From assembly GCA_003417655.1 (NCBI GenBank), contig QVMW01000003.1, positions 62,001-126,000 of the forward strand: a stretch of DNA of 64,000 nt, in the 5' to 3' direction. The notes beneath the pieces are model-generated. The model did no database searches. It had not been told where the DNA came from and saw only the letters and a program-made list of their open reading frames with translations. Numbering within the stretch: position 1 is the first letter of the stretch; each line of letters opens with the position of its first letter. This document shows, piece by piece, positions 18,389 to 27,098 of the stretch. The stretch is from Rhodobacteraceae bacterium 63075 (lineage in GTDB: Bacteria; Pseudomonadota; Alphaproteobacteria; Rhodobacterales; Rhodobacteraceae). A program made the position numbers and the translations under genes.

Positions 18389-18391
18389 CCC

Positions 18392-19582
18392 TTGGGCCAG
18401 CCGCTGATGCTTGTGGGGTATCTTGCGCTTGGCAGGATCGCACCGCTTTTCTGGCGTCTTGCCGCCTCTGCGGCGCACCGCAAACAAGGTGCCCAAGCCA
18501 ATCGGCTCACCGAGCGCTTTGGCAAGCCGACAGCCCCGCGCCCCGCCGGTCCGCTCCTCTGGATGCATGCTGAATCCGTCGGCGAGGTCAAAGGCATGGC
18601 CCCTCTCCTGCGCGTGCTGTCCGCCAAGGCGCATATCCTCCTCACAACAAACACCCAGACAGGGGCAGATCAGGCCGAAGCTCTTGACCTGTCCGGGCTT
18701 ACACATCAGTTCAAACCTGTTGATACTCTCGCCGCTTCAAACAGCTTTCTGGATCATTGGCAGCCCGATATCGCGCTCTTCGCCGAATCCGACATGCCCC
18801 CGGGGATGCTTCAAATGCTCGGCAAGCGCCGCATCCCCAAAGCCCTGATCGCGGCGCGCCCCTCGAAAACCCGCTCCAAGGCGCCGAGGACAGCCGCCGC
18901 GCTGCTGGAGCAGTTCGATCTCATCACGGCCAGCTCCGGGAAAGTGGCCGAAGACATCGAAAATCTCGGTGCCCCCGTCAGCGTGATCGAAGACCTCAAG
19001 GCGCAACAGCGTGAGCCCGCTGCGCCGCTTGACTGGCCCGAGGAGCAGCTGCGCCGCCCCCTCTGGCTCGCCGTTTCGACTCACCCCGAAGATCATGCGC
19101 TGCTCTTTGCCGCTCAAAAGGCAATCATGGCCCAACGCCCCGACGCGCTTCTGGCCATCGCCCCGCGTCACCCCCAGCAAGCCCGCACATGGGCGCAATG
19201 CCCCCTTGAGCACGTGTTCTTCTCCAAGGGTGGCGTGCCAGATCACAGCACCCATCTCTTCGTCATGGATGCCTTCGGTCACCTGCCCCGTCTGCATGCC
19301 ATGAGCCATGTCAGCTTCATCGGCGGTGCACTGGGCGAGCGTGGCGGCCATAGCCCCTGGGAGGCCGCCGCCGCCGGCAGCGTGATTCTCACCGGCCCCG
19401 ATCTTTCCAACAACGCCCCCGCCTACGCGCAGATTCCACATCAGATCGTTGACGATGCGGCCTCGTTGTCAGAAGCCGTCCTCGCCGCATGGCAGACACC
19501 GCGCCCCGCACCAGCCTTGCCCGACACCGCCCAAGGCGCAACTGCCCGCGCCGTCTTCGCACTTCTGGAGCAGCAACGCTGA
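18392..19582 (+). CDS. WaaA-like 3-deoxy-D-manno-octulosonic acid transferase
   Basis: 396 aa GT-B glycosyltransferase related to KdtA/WaaA. An N-terminal hydrophobic anchor is followed by LLWMHAESVGEV, which keeps the catalytic Glu of the HxxSxGE motif. The C-terminal half has LAIAPRHPQQ and FIGGALGERGGHSPWEAAA, close to the donor-binding pattern of WaaA. The usual ETELWP motif reads ESDMPPG, so it is a divergent member. The start is TTG 18392 (3 bases after the moaA stop, GGGGG upstream); ATG 18407 is an alternative. It overlaps the next gene by one base (TGATG). It may act on lipid A or on a Kdo-containing capsule. Confidence 0.75.
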   Translation: MGQPLMLVGYLALGRIAPLFWRLAASAAHRKQGAQANRLTERFGKPTAPRPAGPLLWMHAESVGEVKGMAPLLRVLSAKAHILLTTNTQTGADQAEALDLSGLTHQFKPVDTLAASNSFLDHWQPDIALFAESDMPPGMLQMLGKRRIPKALIAARPSKTRSKAPRTAAALLEQFDLITASSGKVAEDIENLGAPVSVIEDLKAQQREPAAPLDWPEEQLRRPLWLAVSTHPEDHALLFAAQKAIMAQRPDALLAIAPRHPQQARTWAQCPLEHVFFSKGGVPDHSTHLFVMDAFGHLPRLHAMSHVSFIGGALGERGGHSPWEAAAAGSVILTGPDLSNNAPAYAQIPHQIVDDAASLSEAVLAAWQTPRPAPALPDTAQGATARAVFALLEQQR

Positions 19583-20679
19583 TGGGACGCTGGCTGACGA
19601 TCGCACTGGCCGCAAAACTGGCCAAAGGCACACGCCGCACAGAGCTTGAAGCGCTACTGCGCGCCAAGCCTGCGCCTTCAGACAAGCCGCAAGTCATTGT
19701 CGCAACACCCCGCCGTTTCCTCAGCCTGCGCAAGCTCTTGAAGCCCAATGCAGCCGTTGATGCCATGCTGCGCACGCTTCAAACAGGCCTTGCCTTGGCA
19801 ACCGAGAAAGGCCTCACGACCCAGCTTGACCTGTCAGACACCCCTGCGCCATGCCATGCGCCTGCGCTCTACCTGTCGCATCACACCGTCGAAAGCCCTG
19901 CCTTCGCCGCCCTGCGCGCGCGCGGCACGCATGTCATGCATTTCAAAGCGGCCGATCTTCCCGGTCGCACCTCGCTTGACCCGCTTGGCTTTGCAGGCTG
20001 GTCTTCCTTGGCTGACAAAACGGCTCAAGAGCTTGATCTCGAAGGCGCAACACAAGCCGAGATCGACACCTACTTCGATGAAGCCAAAGCAGCGGCCATC
20101 TCGGGTAATGTCTCAAAATATGCCCAAAGCGATGCGCAAGAGGCCTTGCCCGAGCGCTATGTCTTTCTCGCGCTGCAAACCATTGGCGATATGGTACAGC
20201 GCAACGCCTATGTCCCCATGCTCGACATGTTCGCGATGGTCATAGAACGATTCGAAGGCTCCCCATTCACAGTGGTTGTAAAGCGCCATCCCAAATGCCG
20301 CAGCCGCCGTGTCAGCGCGGCGCTCGAAACGGCCTCCAGACAGCCACACGTGCAGATCAGCCAGGGCTCGATACATCAGCTTCTCTCAGGCGCATCAGCG
20401 GTTTTCACTGTAAATTCAGGCGTTGGCAGCGAAGCCATCATCCACGAAAAACCGCTTTATTGCTTCGGCAAAGCCGATTACGCCCCCGTGGCCCACCAGA
20501 TACGCTCCAGAACTGACCTGGCAAAAGCCACCGACCCTCTGCGCGACTCCTGCACGGAGGTCGAGCGCAAACGCTTCCTGTTCTATTACCGCAATATCTA
20601 TCAATTCCGCCAAGAGGACGAGCTACGACCACGGCTCTCGGCCCTTATCGAGAAAGCCTTGCACCAAGCGCAGCCTTGA
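19582..20679 (+). CDS. Capsule polysaccharide synthesis protein, KpsS-like
   Basis: 365 aa. The C-terminal two thirds resemble the capsule-synthesis family of KpsC/KpsS-type Kdo transferases: RYVFLALQTIGDMVQRNAY, VVVKRHPKCRSRRV, SQGSIHQLLSGASAVFTVNS and GVGSEAIIHEKPLYCFGKAD. Its ATG overlaps the stop of the WaaA-like gene, so both are probably translated from one message. The pairing suggests assembly of a Kdo-containing surface glycan, which is inference. Its last 35 bp overlap the 3' end of the convergent pyruvyl transferase gene. Confidence 0.68.
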   Translation: MGRWLTIALAAKLAKGTRRTELEALLRAKPAPSDKPQVIVATPRRFLSLRKLLKPNAAVDAMLRTLQTGLALATEKGLTTQLDLSDTPAPCHAPALYLSHHTVESPAFAALRARGTHVMHFKAADLPGRTSLDPLGFAGWSSLADKTAQELDLEGATQAEIDTYFDEAKAAAISGNVSKYAQSDAQEALPERYVFLALQTIGDMVQRNAYVPMLDMFAMVIERFEGSPFTVVVKRHPKCRSRRVSAALETASRQPHVQISQGSIHQLLSGASAVFTVNSGVGSEAIIHEKPLYCFGKADYAPVAHQIRSRTDLAKATDPLRDSCTEVERKRFLFYYRNIYQFRQEDELRPRLSALIEKALHQAQP

Positions 20680-22066
20680 AGCCGGTATCGGCCTTCGCCA
20701 TCTTGCGCAGCGCTCCCATGCTGTGCTCCCTGTCTTCCGCCAGACCATCAGCCAGAGGCTCCAGAATGGCTGTCATCGGGTGATCCTTGCCCCGCCGCTT
20801 GCCCGGAAGCGCGCGACTTGGCTTGTCACCCTTGCCACGCCCATGCGCATAATACCGCTCCAGTATCTCGGGTTTGAGATCATACTCTGGCAAACCGTCC
20901 TCGAAAGGCTCAGGCGGTGCTCCCGCGATGATCCCCGCGACATGCCCCTGCGCCCGCAAGATCGTCTCCCTGATCTTGGCAACCTGTTCTCTGAGCGCCG
21001 CGCGCTCCTCATCAAGGTTGTCCAGAATCCCCAACGCTTCACTCACAATCGCATCACTATCCGCGAAGTCATGCACAGGCCGGTTCGCGGCCAGAAGCGA
21101 AACAAGCCCCTCGTTCTTGAACGAATTGCCCGTGAGAATCACATTGGGCGTTCCTGCCGCCGCGGATAGGATCGACATATGATAGCGTCCCGAAAGAAGG
21201 AACTGACACTTCGAAAACAGCCCCGTGACCTGTGCATAGCGCGCCGAAGCAGGCACGCGCGCATAGCTCCCGCGCTTCCATTTCATCATCGCCCTGAGCG
21301 TCATCTTGTAGTCGCGCGACAAAGCCAGAAGCGGCTTTAATCCCGTCTCGGCGCGGATACGATCAGCCTGCTCCATGATCAGTTCGTAGCGGCGCGGATC
21401 TTTGAGCGCCGAACCTGACACCGCGAAATATCCCTCTCCCGCCTTGAGCGGACTTGGTTCCATTTCGGCCTTCGGCGACAGAAACGCCACATCAGGCACA
21501 TAGGCCGCATTGGCCACGCCCGAGACCCGCGCCAAAGCCACAGACGCTCCCTCGCGGAAAGCTGCAAAATCAAAGCTGCCAAAGGCCTCAGCCGCATTCT
21601 TGCGGATATGCGCCTCATGCGAATAGAAGGACTGGTTGAGCGAAATCACCATACGCCCCCAAGCATGCTTGGCCACGAACGGCAAAAGCATAAGCCGCGG
21701 CCCCCGCGCGAAACTCGCGCCCATGCCCATCGTGCCCTCCGCCTGAAAGACAACCAGATCAGCCTCTTTGACGCGATCCGCCCAGAAGCCATAGCGCTCT
21801 GTGCAGGCTCTCTCCAGATAGTCCAGAGACCGGCCCGCACCCGCGCGCGCTTCAGCCACATCCGTGAAGGCCTCGAAAACGCGATCGAGTTGCCTGTCAT
21901 AGGCCATGTCCACCTTCGACGTGGGCAACAACGGGACAAAGCTGAAATCGAGCGCCTCATCTTCGGGAAAGCAGCCCGAAATGAATTTCACCAGCTCGAT
22001 GCTTGTGGCCTGACATCCCCAATTGCCTCGAAAACCGGTGAAATTGATAATGGCGATCTTTTTCAC
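20645..22066 (-). CDS. Polysaccharide pyruvyl transferase family protein
   Basis: 473 aa. The N-terminus KKIAIINFTGFRGNWGCQAT, the VVFQAEGTMGMG segment, the LLSGRYHMSILSAAAGTP motif and NVILTGNSFKNEG match the CsaB/pyruvyl transferase fold that adds ketal-pyruvate to surface glycans. GTG 22066 is taken as start because it directly precedes the conserved beta-strand and lies just after the stop of the upstream amidohydrolase. A charged C-terminal tail (about residues 400-473) is extra. It closes the minus-strand M20 unit, but its function points to the convergent glycan genes. Confidence 0.78.
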   Translation of the reverse strand: MKKIAIINFTGFRGNWGCQATSIELVKFISGCFPEDEALDFSFVPLLPTSKVDMAYDRQLDRVFEAFTDVAEARAGAGRSLDYLERACTERYGFWADRVKEADLVVFQAEGTMGMGASFARGPRLMLLPFVAKHAWGRMVISLNQSFYSHEAHIRKNAAEAFGSFDFAAFREGASVALARVSGVANAAYVPDVAFLSPKAEMEPSPLKAGEGYFAVSGSALKDPRRYELIMEQADRIRAETGLKPLLALSRDYKMTLRAMMKWKRGSYARVPASARYAQVTGLFSKCQFLLSGRYHMSILSAAAGTPNVILTGNSFKNEGLVSLLAANRPVHDFADSDAIVSEALGILDNLDEERAALREQVAKIRETILRAQGHVAGIIAGAPPEPFEDGLPEYDLKPEILERYYAHGRGKGDKPSRALPGKRRGKDHPMTAILEPLADGLAEDREHSMGALRKMAKADTGFKAALGARLSR

Positions 22067-22068
22067 GC

Positions 22069-23232
22069 CTACCCCGCCGGCATCCGCTGCTCGACGATCC
22101 CGGCCCACCACGAGCAGCCCGCGGGGATGGCCTCGTCGTTGAAGTCATACTCGGTGTTGTGGACCATCGCCGTGTCGCCGTTGCCCACGAGGATGTAGGC
22201 GCCGGGGCGCTCTTCGAGCATGAAGGCGAAATCCTCGCCGCCCATGACCAGCGGGGCCTCGTTGCAGTCTCCCGAAATGCCGCGGGCCACCTCGGCGGCG
22301 AATGCGGTCTGGTCGTCATGGTTGATCATCACCGGGTAGTTGCGCGTGTAGTCGATCTGGACAGAGCCGCCGAATGTCCCCGCGATTCCTTCGCAGATCT
22401 GCTTGATCCGGCTTTCGGCCAGGTCGCGCATCTCCGGGCTCATGGTCCGCACCGTGCCCTTGAGCGTCACGCCGCCGGGAATCACGTTGAAGGCATGCGA
22501 GGAGGTGTCGAAGGAGGTGACCGACACGACCAGCCTGTCGATCGGGTCGGCGTTGCGGCTGGCGATGGTCTGGAGCGCGGTGACGGCATGCGCCGCCATG
22601 ACGGTGGTGTCCACGGTCTCCTGCGGTTTTGCGCCATGCCCGCCCTTGCCCTTGAACTCGATGGAGAAAAGGTCGGTCGCCGCGAAGAACGGCCCCGGGC
22701 GAATCGCGAATTGCCCGACAGGCTGGCCCGGCCAGTTGTGCATGCCGTAGACTTCCTGGACACCGAAGCGCTCCATCATCCCGTCATCGCACATTTCCTT
22801 GCCGCCGCCACCGCCTTCTTCGGCGGGCTGGAAGATCACCACGACTGTGCCGTCGAAATTGCGCGTCTCGGCAAGATACTGCGCCGCGCCGAGGAGCATC
22901 GCCGTGTGCCCGTCATGCCCGCAGGCATGCATCGCGCCTTCCGTCTTGGAGGCATGGGGCAGCCCGGTCGTCTCGGTCATGGGCAGCGCGTCCATATCCG
23001 CGCGCAACCCGATCACCTTGCCGGAGCTGTCGGATTTGCCCTTGATCACGCCGACGACGCCGGTGCGCCCGATCCCCGTGACCACCTCGTCGCAGCCGAA
23101 GGCCTCGAGCTTCTCGGCCACGATCGCGCTGGTGCGGTGGGTCTCGAAAAGGATCTCCGGATTCTCGTGAAGATCGCGCCGCCAGGCGGTGATCTCGTCG
23201 TGCAGTTCGGCGAATCGGTTCTTGACTGGCAT
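22069..23232 (-). CDS. M20-family amidohydrolase (hippurate hydrolase-like)
   Basis: 387 aa zinc peptidase-fold amidohydrolase that removes N-acyl or N-carbamoyl groups from amino acids. Metal ligands are visible in LRADMDALPM, HACGHDGHTAMLL and the catalytic EEGGGGG segment; the dimerisation domain carries GKGGHGAKPQ. It is a close tandem paralogue of the next upstream gene (23244-24413): shared motifs include NRFAEL near the start, AAQYLAETRNFDGTVV and VYGMHNWPG/FYGMHNWPG. The gap between the two genes is 11 bp. Confidence 0.9.
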   Translation of the reverse strand: MPVKNRFAELHDEITAWRRDLHENPEILFETHRTSAIVAEKLEAFGCDEVVTGIGRTGVVGVIKGKSDSSGKVIGLRADMDALPMTETTGLPHASKTEGAMHACGHDGHTAMLLGAAQYLAETRNFDGTVVVIFQPAEEGGGGGKEMCDDGMMERFGVQEVYGMHNWPGQPVGQFAIRPGPFFAATDLFSIEFKGKGGHGAKPQETVDTTVMAAHAVTALQTIASRNADPIDRLVVSVTSFDTSSHAFNVIPGGVTLKGTVRTMSPEMRDLAESRIKQICEGIAGTFGGSVQIDYTRNYPVMINHDDQTAFAAEVARGISGDCNEAPLVMGGEDFAFMLEERPGAYILVGNGDTAMVHNTEYDFNDEAIPAGCSWWAGIVEQRMPAG

Positions 23233-23243
23233 GGTCTGTCCTT

Positions 23244-24413
23244 TCAGTCCCTGACCGGCATGCGGCTTTCCGCCAGTTCGGCGAAGAAGCTCGCGCCCGC
23301 GGGCAGGATATCGTCGTTGAAATTGTAGGCCGGGTTATGCAGGTCCGCGCTCGGCCCATTGCCAATGAAGATATACGCCCCGTGGCGGGCTTCAAGCATT
23401 TCCGAGAAATCCTCCGCCGGCATCACCGGGTCGATCTCGAGCGGCGGCTTTCCGGTCACGGCCTCGGCCGCCTTCGCCGCATGGGATGCGCCCTCGGGTG
23501 AGTTCACCGTGGGCGGCACGCCCTCCAGCCAGCGGACCCTGGCGCTTGCGCCATAGGCCTCCGCCGTGCTCCGGGCAATCGCGGGCAGGCGCTCGTGGAT
23601 CAACGCGCCGATCTCCTTGTCGAGATAGCGCGTCGTGCCCTTGAGGCTCACCTCGTCGGGAATGACGTTGTAGGTGTCCGTGTCCGAGGTGATTCCGCAG
23701 ACCGAGATGATCGCCGATTTGAGCGGATCGACATTGCGCGCCACGACCGATTGCAGGGCGCTCACGATCTGGCTCGCCGCCAGTGTCGTGTCCACGGCGA
23801 GATGCGGCATGGCCCCGTGGCCGCCCTTGCCCCGCACGGTGATCTCGAAGGCGCCCGCCGCCGACATCTGCGGCCCCTCGCGCAACGCGAAATGCCCCGC
23901 CTCCACGCCGGGCCAGTTATGCATTCCGTAGAACTCGTCGATCCCGAACTTTTCGATGAGCCCCTCCTTCAGCATCGCCCGCGCGCCGCCGCCGCCTTCC
24001 TCGGCGGGCTGGAAGATCAGCACGACCGTGCCGTCGAAGTTGCGTGTCTCGGCAAGATACTGCGCCGCGCCCAGCAGCATCGTGGTATGCCCGTCATGCC
24101 CGCAGGCATGCATGATCCCGGGCGTCTGCGAGGCATAGTCCAGCCCCGTCGCCTCGGTGATCGGCAACGCGTCCATGTCCGCCCGGAAGCCCAGCACCGT
24201 CCCGCTCTCGTCCGTGCGCCCCCTGATGACGGCCACGACACCCGTCTTGCCGAATCCCTCGTGAACCTCGTCAACGCCGAAAGAGCGCAGCCGCTTGGCC
24301 ACCAGCCCCGCCGTGCGCGTTTCGGTGAAGCGCAGCTCGGGATGGGTGTGAATATCGCGCCGCCATGCGGTCAGCTTGTCCTGCAATTCGGCGAATCTGT
24401 TCCTGATCGGCAT
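23244..24413 (-). CDS. M20-family amidohydrolase (hippurate hydrolase-like)
   Basis: 389 aa, paralogue of the gene immediately downstream. It has the same metal-site motifs (FRADMDALPI, HACGHDGHTTMLL, PAEEGGGG) and the dimerisation-domain motif GKGGHGAMPH. ATG 24413 is preceded by GAGGAGA; an upstream in-frame ATG would overlap the FAD oxidoreductase gene and is rejected. The two copies differ in the substrate-binding lid, so different acyl or amino acid preferences are likely. Part of the minus-strand operon from 28919 to about 20645. Confidence 0.9.
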   Translation of the reverse strand: MPIRNRFAELQDKLTAWRRDIHTHPELRFTETRTAGLVAKRLRSFGVDEVHEGFGKTGVVAVIRGRTDESGTVLGFRADMDALPITEATGLDYASQTPGIMHACGHDGHTTMLLGAAQYLAETRNFDGTVVLIFQPAEEGGGGARAMLKEGLIEKFGIDEFYGMHNWPGVEAGHFALREGPQMSAAGAFEITVRGKGGHGAMPHLAVDTTLAASQIVSALQSVVARNVDPLKSAIISVCGITSDTDTYNVIPDEVSLKGTTRYLDKEIGALIHERLPAIARSTAEAYGASARVRWLEGVPPTVNSPEGASHAAKAAEAVTGKPPLEIDPVMPAEDFSEMLEARHGAYIFIGNGPSADLHNPAYNFNDDILPAGASFFAELAESRMPVRD

Positions 24414-24424
24414 GGCGCGTCTCC

Positions 24425-25762
24425 TCAGACATCGGGGCCCAGCTCCAGCTTGGACCAACTGTCGAACCGCGACAAGGCAAAGCGGCTCAAGTCATGCCCA
24501 AGCGCGCCGCCGGTCATCATGTCGGCCATGATCCGCCCGAAGCCCGGCCCGATCCCGAAGCCATGCCCGCACATCCCGGTGCAGATCGCCACGCCCCTGA
24601 TCGGTGCCTCGTCCACCACGGGCACCACATCGGGCATCGCGTCGATCATCCCCGCCCAGCGCCGCGCCTCCACGGGCCTGCCGATCTTGGCAAAACGCCT
24701 CGCGAAGCGGCCCAGCATCGCATCGAGCGCGCCGTGGTTCGGCTCCGGGTCCAGAACGCGCATCCGCTCGAACGGGCTTTGCGCGTCCATCGCCCAGCGC
24801 CGTTTCGTCCCCCAATGGTCCGGGTAATCCCGCGGCCCGAAAAACCGCGGCCTGACCGGGAAGGCCCCGCTCCAGAGCACCTGCCGGTAATGCGGCAGGG
24901 CACGGAAGGCATCGGGGCCGACATAGAGCTCGTTGAAGCCCAGCGAGGCCATCGTGTAACCGCCATCGCTTCGGCGGCGAAAGGACATGCCCGCCTCGCC
25001 CGCCGCGCCATCGTGAAAGCTTTCCATCGGCTCGGTGTGCAGCACGTTGGAGCGCACCGAGAGCTGCGGGATGCTGACCCCGTGGCGGCGCAGGAAAAGC
25101 GACGACCACGCCCCGCCGGCCACGAGCACGCGGCCCGTCTTCACCGTGCCATCCTCGGTGATGACGCCGCAAACCGCGCCGCCTTCCGTCTCGAGCCCCC
25201 GCGCGGCGCAGCCCTCCCGGATCACCGCGCCCGCGCGCACAGCCGCCCGGGCGATGGCGGGCACCGCCTCGAAAGGCTCGGCCACCATGTCCGAGGCCGT
25301 GTGCAGCGCCCCGCGCCAGGGCGGCTCGGCATCCGGGAACATCTTCCGCAGCGCGGCGGCAGGCAGCATGACCGAGCCTGCCTGCGCGCCGAACTCGGCC
25401 TGCCATGCCTCGTAGCCTGCAACATCCTCGTCAGTCTCGGGCAGGAAGGTCACGCCGCATGTCCTGAGGCCGAAATCCTCTTCGCAATCGGCCTGAAGCT
25501 CCCCCCAGAGCCGCTGCGCCTCGATGACGATGGGCAGCTCGGCGTGATCGCGCCCCGTCTTGCGGATCCAGCCCCAGTTGCGCCCGCTCTGCTCGGCGGC
25601 CACGCGCCCCTTCTCCAGCACGAGCGGCCTGAGCCCCTTCGCGGCAAGGAAATAGGCCGTGCAGATCCCGATGATCCCGCCGCCGATGATCACCGCATCG
25701 GCCTGCCCGGGCAGATCCGCGCGGTGCTCCGGCGCATTGTGCAGCCCCAGCGGGATGCCCAT
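24425..25762 (-). CDS. FAD-dependent amino acid oxidoreductase (DadA-like)
   Basis: 445 aa. Residues from about 21 form the FAD-binding fold (DAVIIGGGIIGICTAYFLA), followed by LEKGRVAAEQSGRNWGW, the family pattern where the flavin contacts the substrate-binding domain, and a C-terminal ICTGMCGHGFGIGPGFG. D-amino acid dehydrogenases and sarcosine-oxidase-like enzymes share this layout. It sits 2 bp after the ArgE-like gene and 11 bp before the M20 pair, so it probably oxidises amino acids released by those hydrolases. Confidence 0.85.
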   Translation of the reverse strand: MGIPLGLHNAPEHRADLPGQADAVIIGGGIIGICTAYFLAAKGLRPLVLEKGRVAAEQSGRNWGWIRKTGRDHAELPIVIEAQRLWGELQADCEEDFGLRTCGVTFLPETDEDVAGYEAWQAEFGAQAGSVMLPAAALRKMFPDAEPPWRGALHTASDMVAEPFEAVPAIARAAVRAGAVIREGCAARGLETEGGAVCGVITEDGTVKTGRVLVAGGAWSSLFLRRHGVSIPQLSVRSNVLHTEPMESFHDGAAGEAGMSFRRRSDGGYTMASLGFNELYVGPDAFRALPHYRQVLWSGAFPVRPRFFGPRDYPDHWGTKRRWAMDAQSPFERMRVLDPEPNHGALDAMLGRFARRFAKIGRPVEARRWAGMIDAMPDVVPVVDEAPIRGVAICTGMCGHGFGIGPGFGRIMADMMTGGALGHDLSRFALSRFDSWSKLELGPDV

Positions 25763-25764
25763 GC

Positions 25765-26925
25765 TCAGGCCAGCTCTTCGAGCAGCCCTTCCATGAAGCG
25801 CGCCCCCGCCTCGAACTCGGACTTTTCGATGAACTCGTCGGGCTGGTGCGCCTGTTCGATGCTGCCCGGACCGCAGACCACGGCCGAATAGCCCGCCTCC
25901 TGGAACTGCCCGGCCTCCGTGCCGTAGCTGACGACATGGCTCGCATTATCGCCTGTAACGCGCCGCACCAGCGCCTCGGCGGCGCCGCCCTCCTCGGGCT
26001 TGAGCCCGGGCACGTCGAAAAACGGCGCGAGATCGATCCGCGCCTCGGGATGCACCGCCTGCATCGCGGCTTCCACCTCGCGCACGCGCGCGGTGTAGCG
26101 GCCCACCCAGCCCTGCTTGTCCTCGCCCGGCACAACGCGGAACCCCATGACGAACCTGCAGTCCTTGGCGGTGATGTTGTTGGCCGTGCCGCCCTCGATG
26201 GTTCCGACATGCGCATTCGTCCAGGGCGGATCGAACATCGCCGCCAGCGGCTCCGGCGTGGCGGCCATCCGTTCGGCATTGACCTCATTGGCCCAGTCGA
26301 TGAGCTTCGCCGCCTCCATGACCGCGCTCACCCCCTTGTGCATGATCGACGAGTGGACCTCGAAGCCCACAACATGCGTGGCAACGCCCACGCCGCCCTT
26401 GTGGCCGCTCACCGCCTTCAGAAGGCTCGGCTCGCCGATGATCGCCGCCTCGGCCTTGGGCAGGACGCCCTGCATCGCCGCGATCATCGCCGGCGCGCCG
26501 GTGCAGCCCACCTCCTCGTCATAGCTGAGCGCAAGTTGAAGCGGCCGCGTCACGCCGCGCCGCTTCGCCTCGACCAGCGCCCAGATCGCCAGGGCGTCGA
26601 AGCCCTTCATGTCACAGGTGCCGCGCCCGAAATACCTTCCGTCCCGCTCGGTCACGGTCCAGGGGTTCGAGGTCCAGGGCTGCCCGTCCACGGGCACCAC
26701 GTCGGTATGGCCCGAAAGCACGACGCCGCCTTCTTCCCAGGGTCCGACATGGGCAAAGAGCGCACAATGCGTCTTGGCATCGTCGCGCCAATGCCGGTGG
26801 CTCTCGATGCCATGCGAGGCGAGATACCCCTCCACCCAATCCACCAAATCGGTGTTCGGATCGCGGCTCACGGTCGGAAAGCCGACCAGCTTTTCCATGA
26901 TCTCCAATGGCGTCAATGTCTGCAT
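25765..26925 (-). CDS. ArgE-like M20 deacetylase (acetylornithine deacetylase family)
   Basis: 386 aa. ArgE/DapE-type metal sites are seen in VLSGHTDVVPVDGQPW, GRGTCDMKGFDAL and SYDEEVGCTGAP, with the dimerisation histidine near FEVHSSIMHKG. ATG 26925 (GGGGAAA upstream) is chosen. A TTG at 26964 would add 13 residues (GKKKGAIPRWGN), but that stretch belongs to the conserved intergenic element described at 26950. Acetylornithine is the classic substrate; in this peptide-catabolic context another N-acyl amino acid is equally plausible. Confidence 0.85.
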   Translation of the reverse strand: MQTLTPLEIMEKLVGFPTVSRDPNTDLVDWVEGYLASHGIESHRHWRDDAKTHCALFAHVGPWEEGGVVLSGHTDVVPVDGQPWTSNPWTVTERDGRYFGRGTCDMKGFDALAIWALVEAKRRGVTRPLQLALSYDEEVGCTGAPAMIAAMQGVLPKAEAAIIGEPSLLKAVSGHKGGVGVATHVVGFEVHSSIMHKGVSAVMEAAKLIDWANEVNAERMAATPEPLAAMFDPPWTNAHVGTIEGGTANNITAKDCRFVMGFRVVPGEDKQGWVGRYTARVREVEAAMQAVHPEARIDLAPFFDVPGLKPEEGGAAEALVRRVTGDNASHVVSYGTEAGQFQEAGYSAVVCGPGSIEQAHQPDEFIEKSEFEAGARFMEGLLEELA

Positions 26926-26949
26926 GTTTCCCCAACGCGGAATCGCGCC

Positions 26950-27089
26950 CTTCTTCTTGCCCAAAATATCCCGAACCTCCCGCGCATCGCTTCACGATAC
27001 GCTGCCGGTCTCGCGGTGGCTTTGCCACACGCTCGGGAGGGGTTCGGGGGGACAGCGTCCCCCCGCCGGATCGCCTGCGCAAGCAGGCG
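26950..27089 (-). repeat. Composite multi-hairpin intergenic element, copy 1
   Basis: Read on the minus strand, directly after the ATPase stop at 27099. First comes a hairpin CGCCTGC/GCAGGCG (27089-27072), then a GGGGGGAC/GTCCCCCC hairpin (27064-27046). Next is a larger stem pairing 27047-27035 with 26982-26971 (two-base bulge) around smaller hairpins. It ends in GGGATATTTTGGGCAAGA at about 26974-26957 and an AAGAAGGG run. The same order and tail occur at 43348-43469 behind kynU. The first hairpins could terminate or attenuate the ATPase message. Confidence 0.65.
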
Positions 27090-27098
27090 AAACCGCTC

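Noticed and set aside
26926..26964. N-terminal extension of the ArgE-like protein from TTG
   Set aside because: The extra residues are encoded by the tail of the repeated intergenic element, which occurs elsewhere without this gene.
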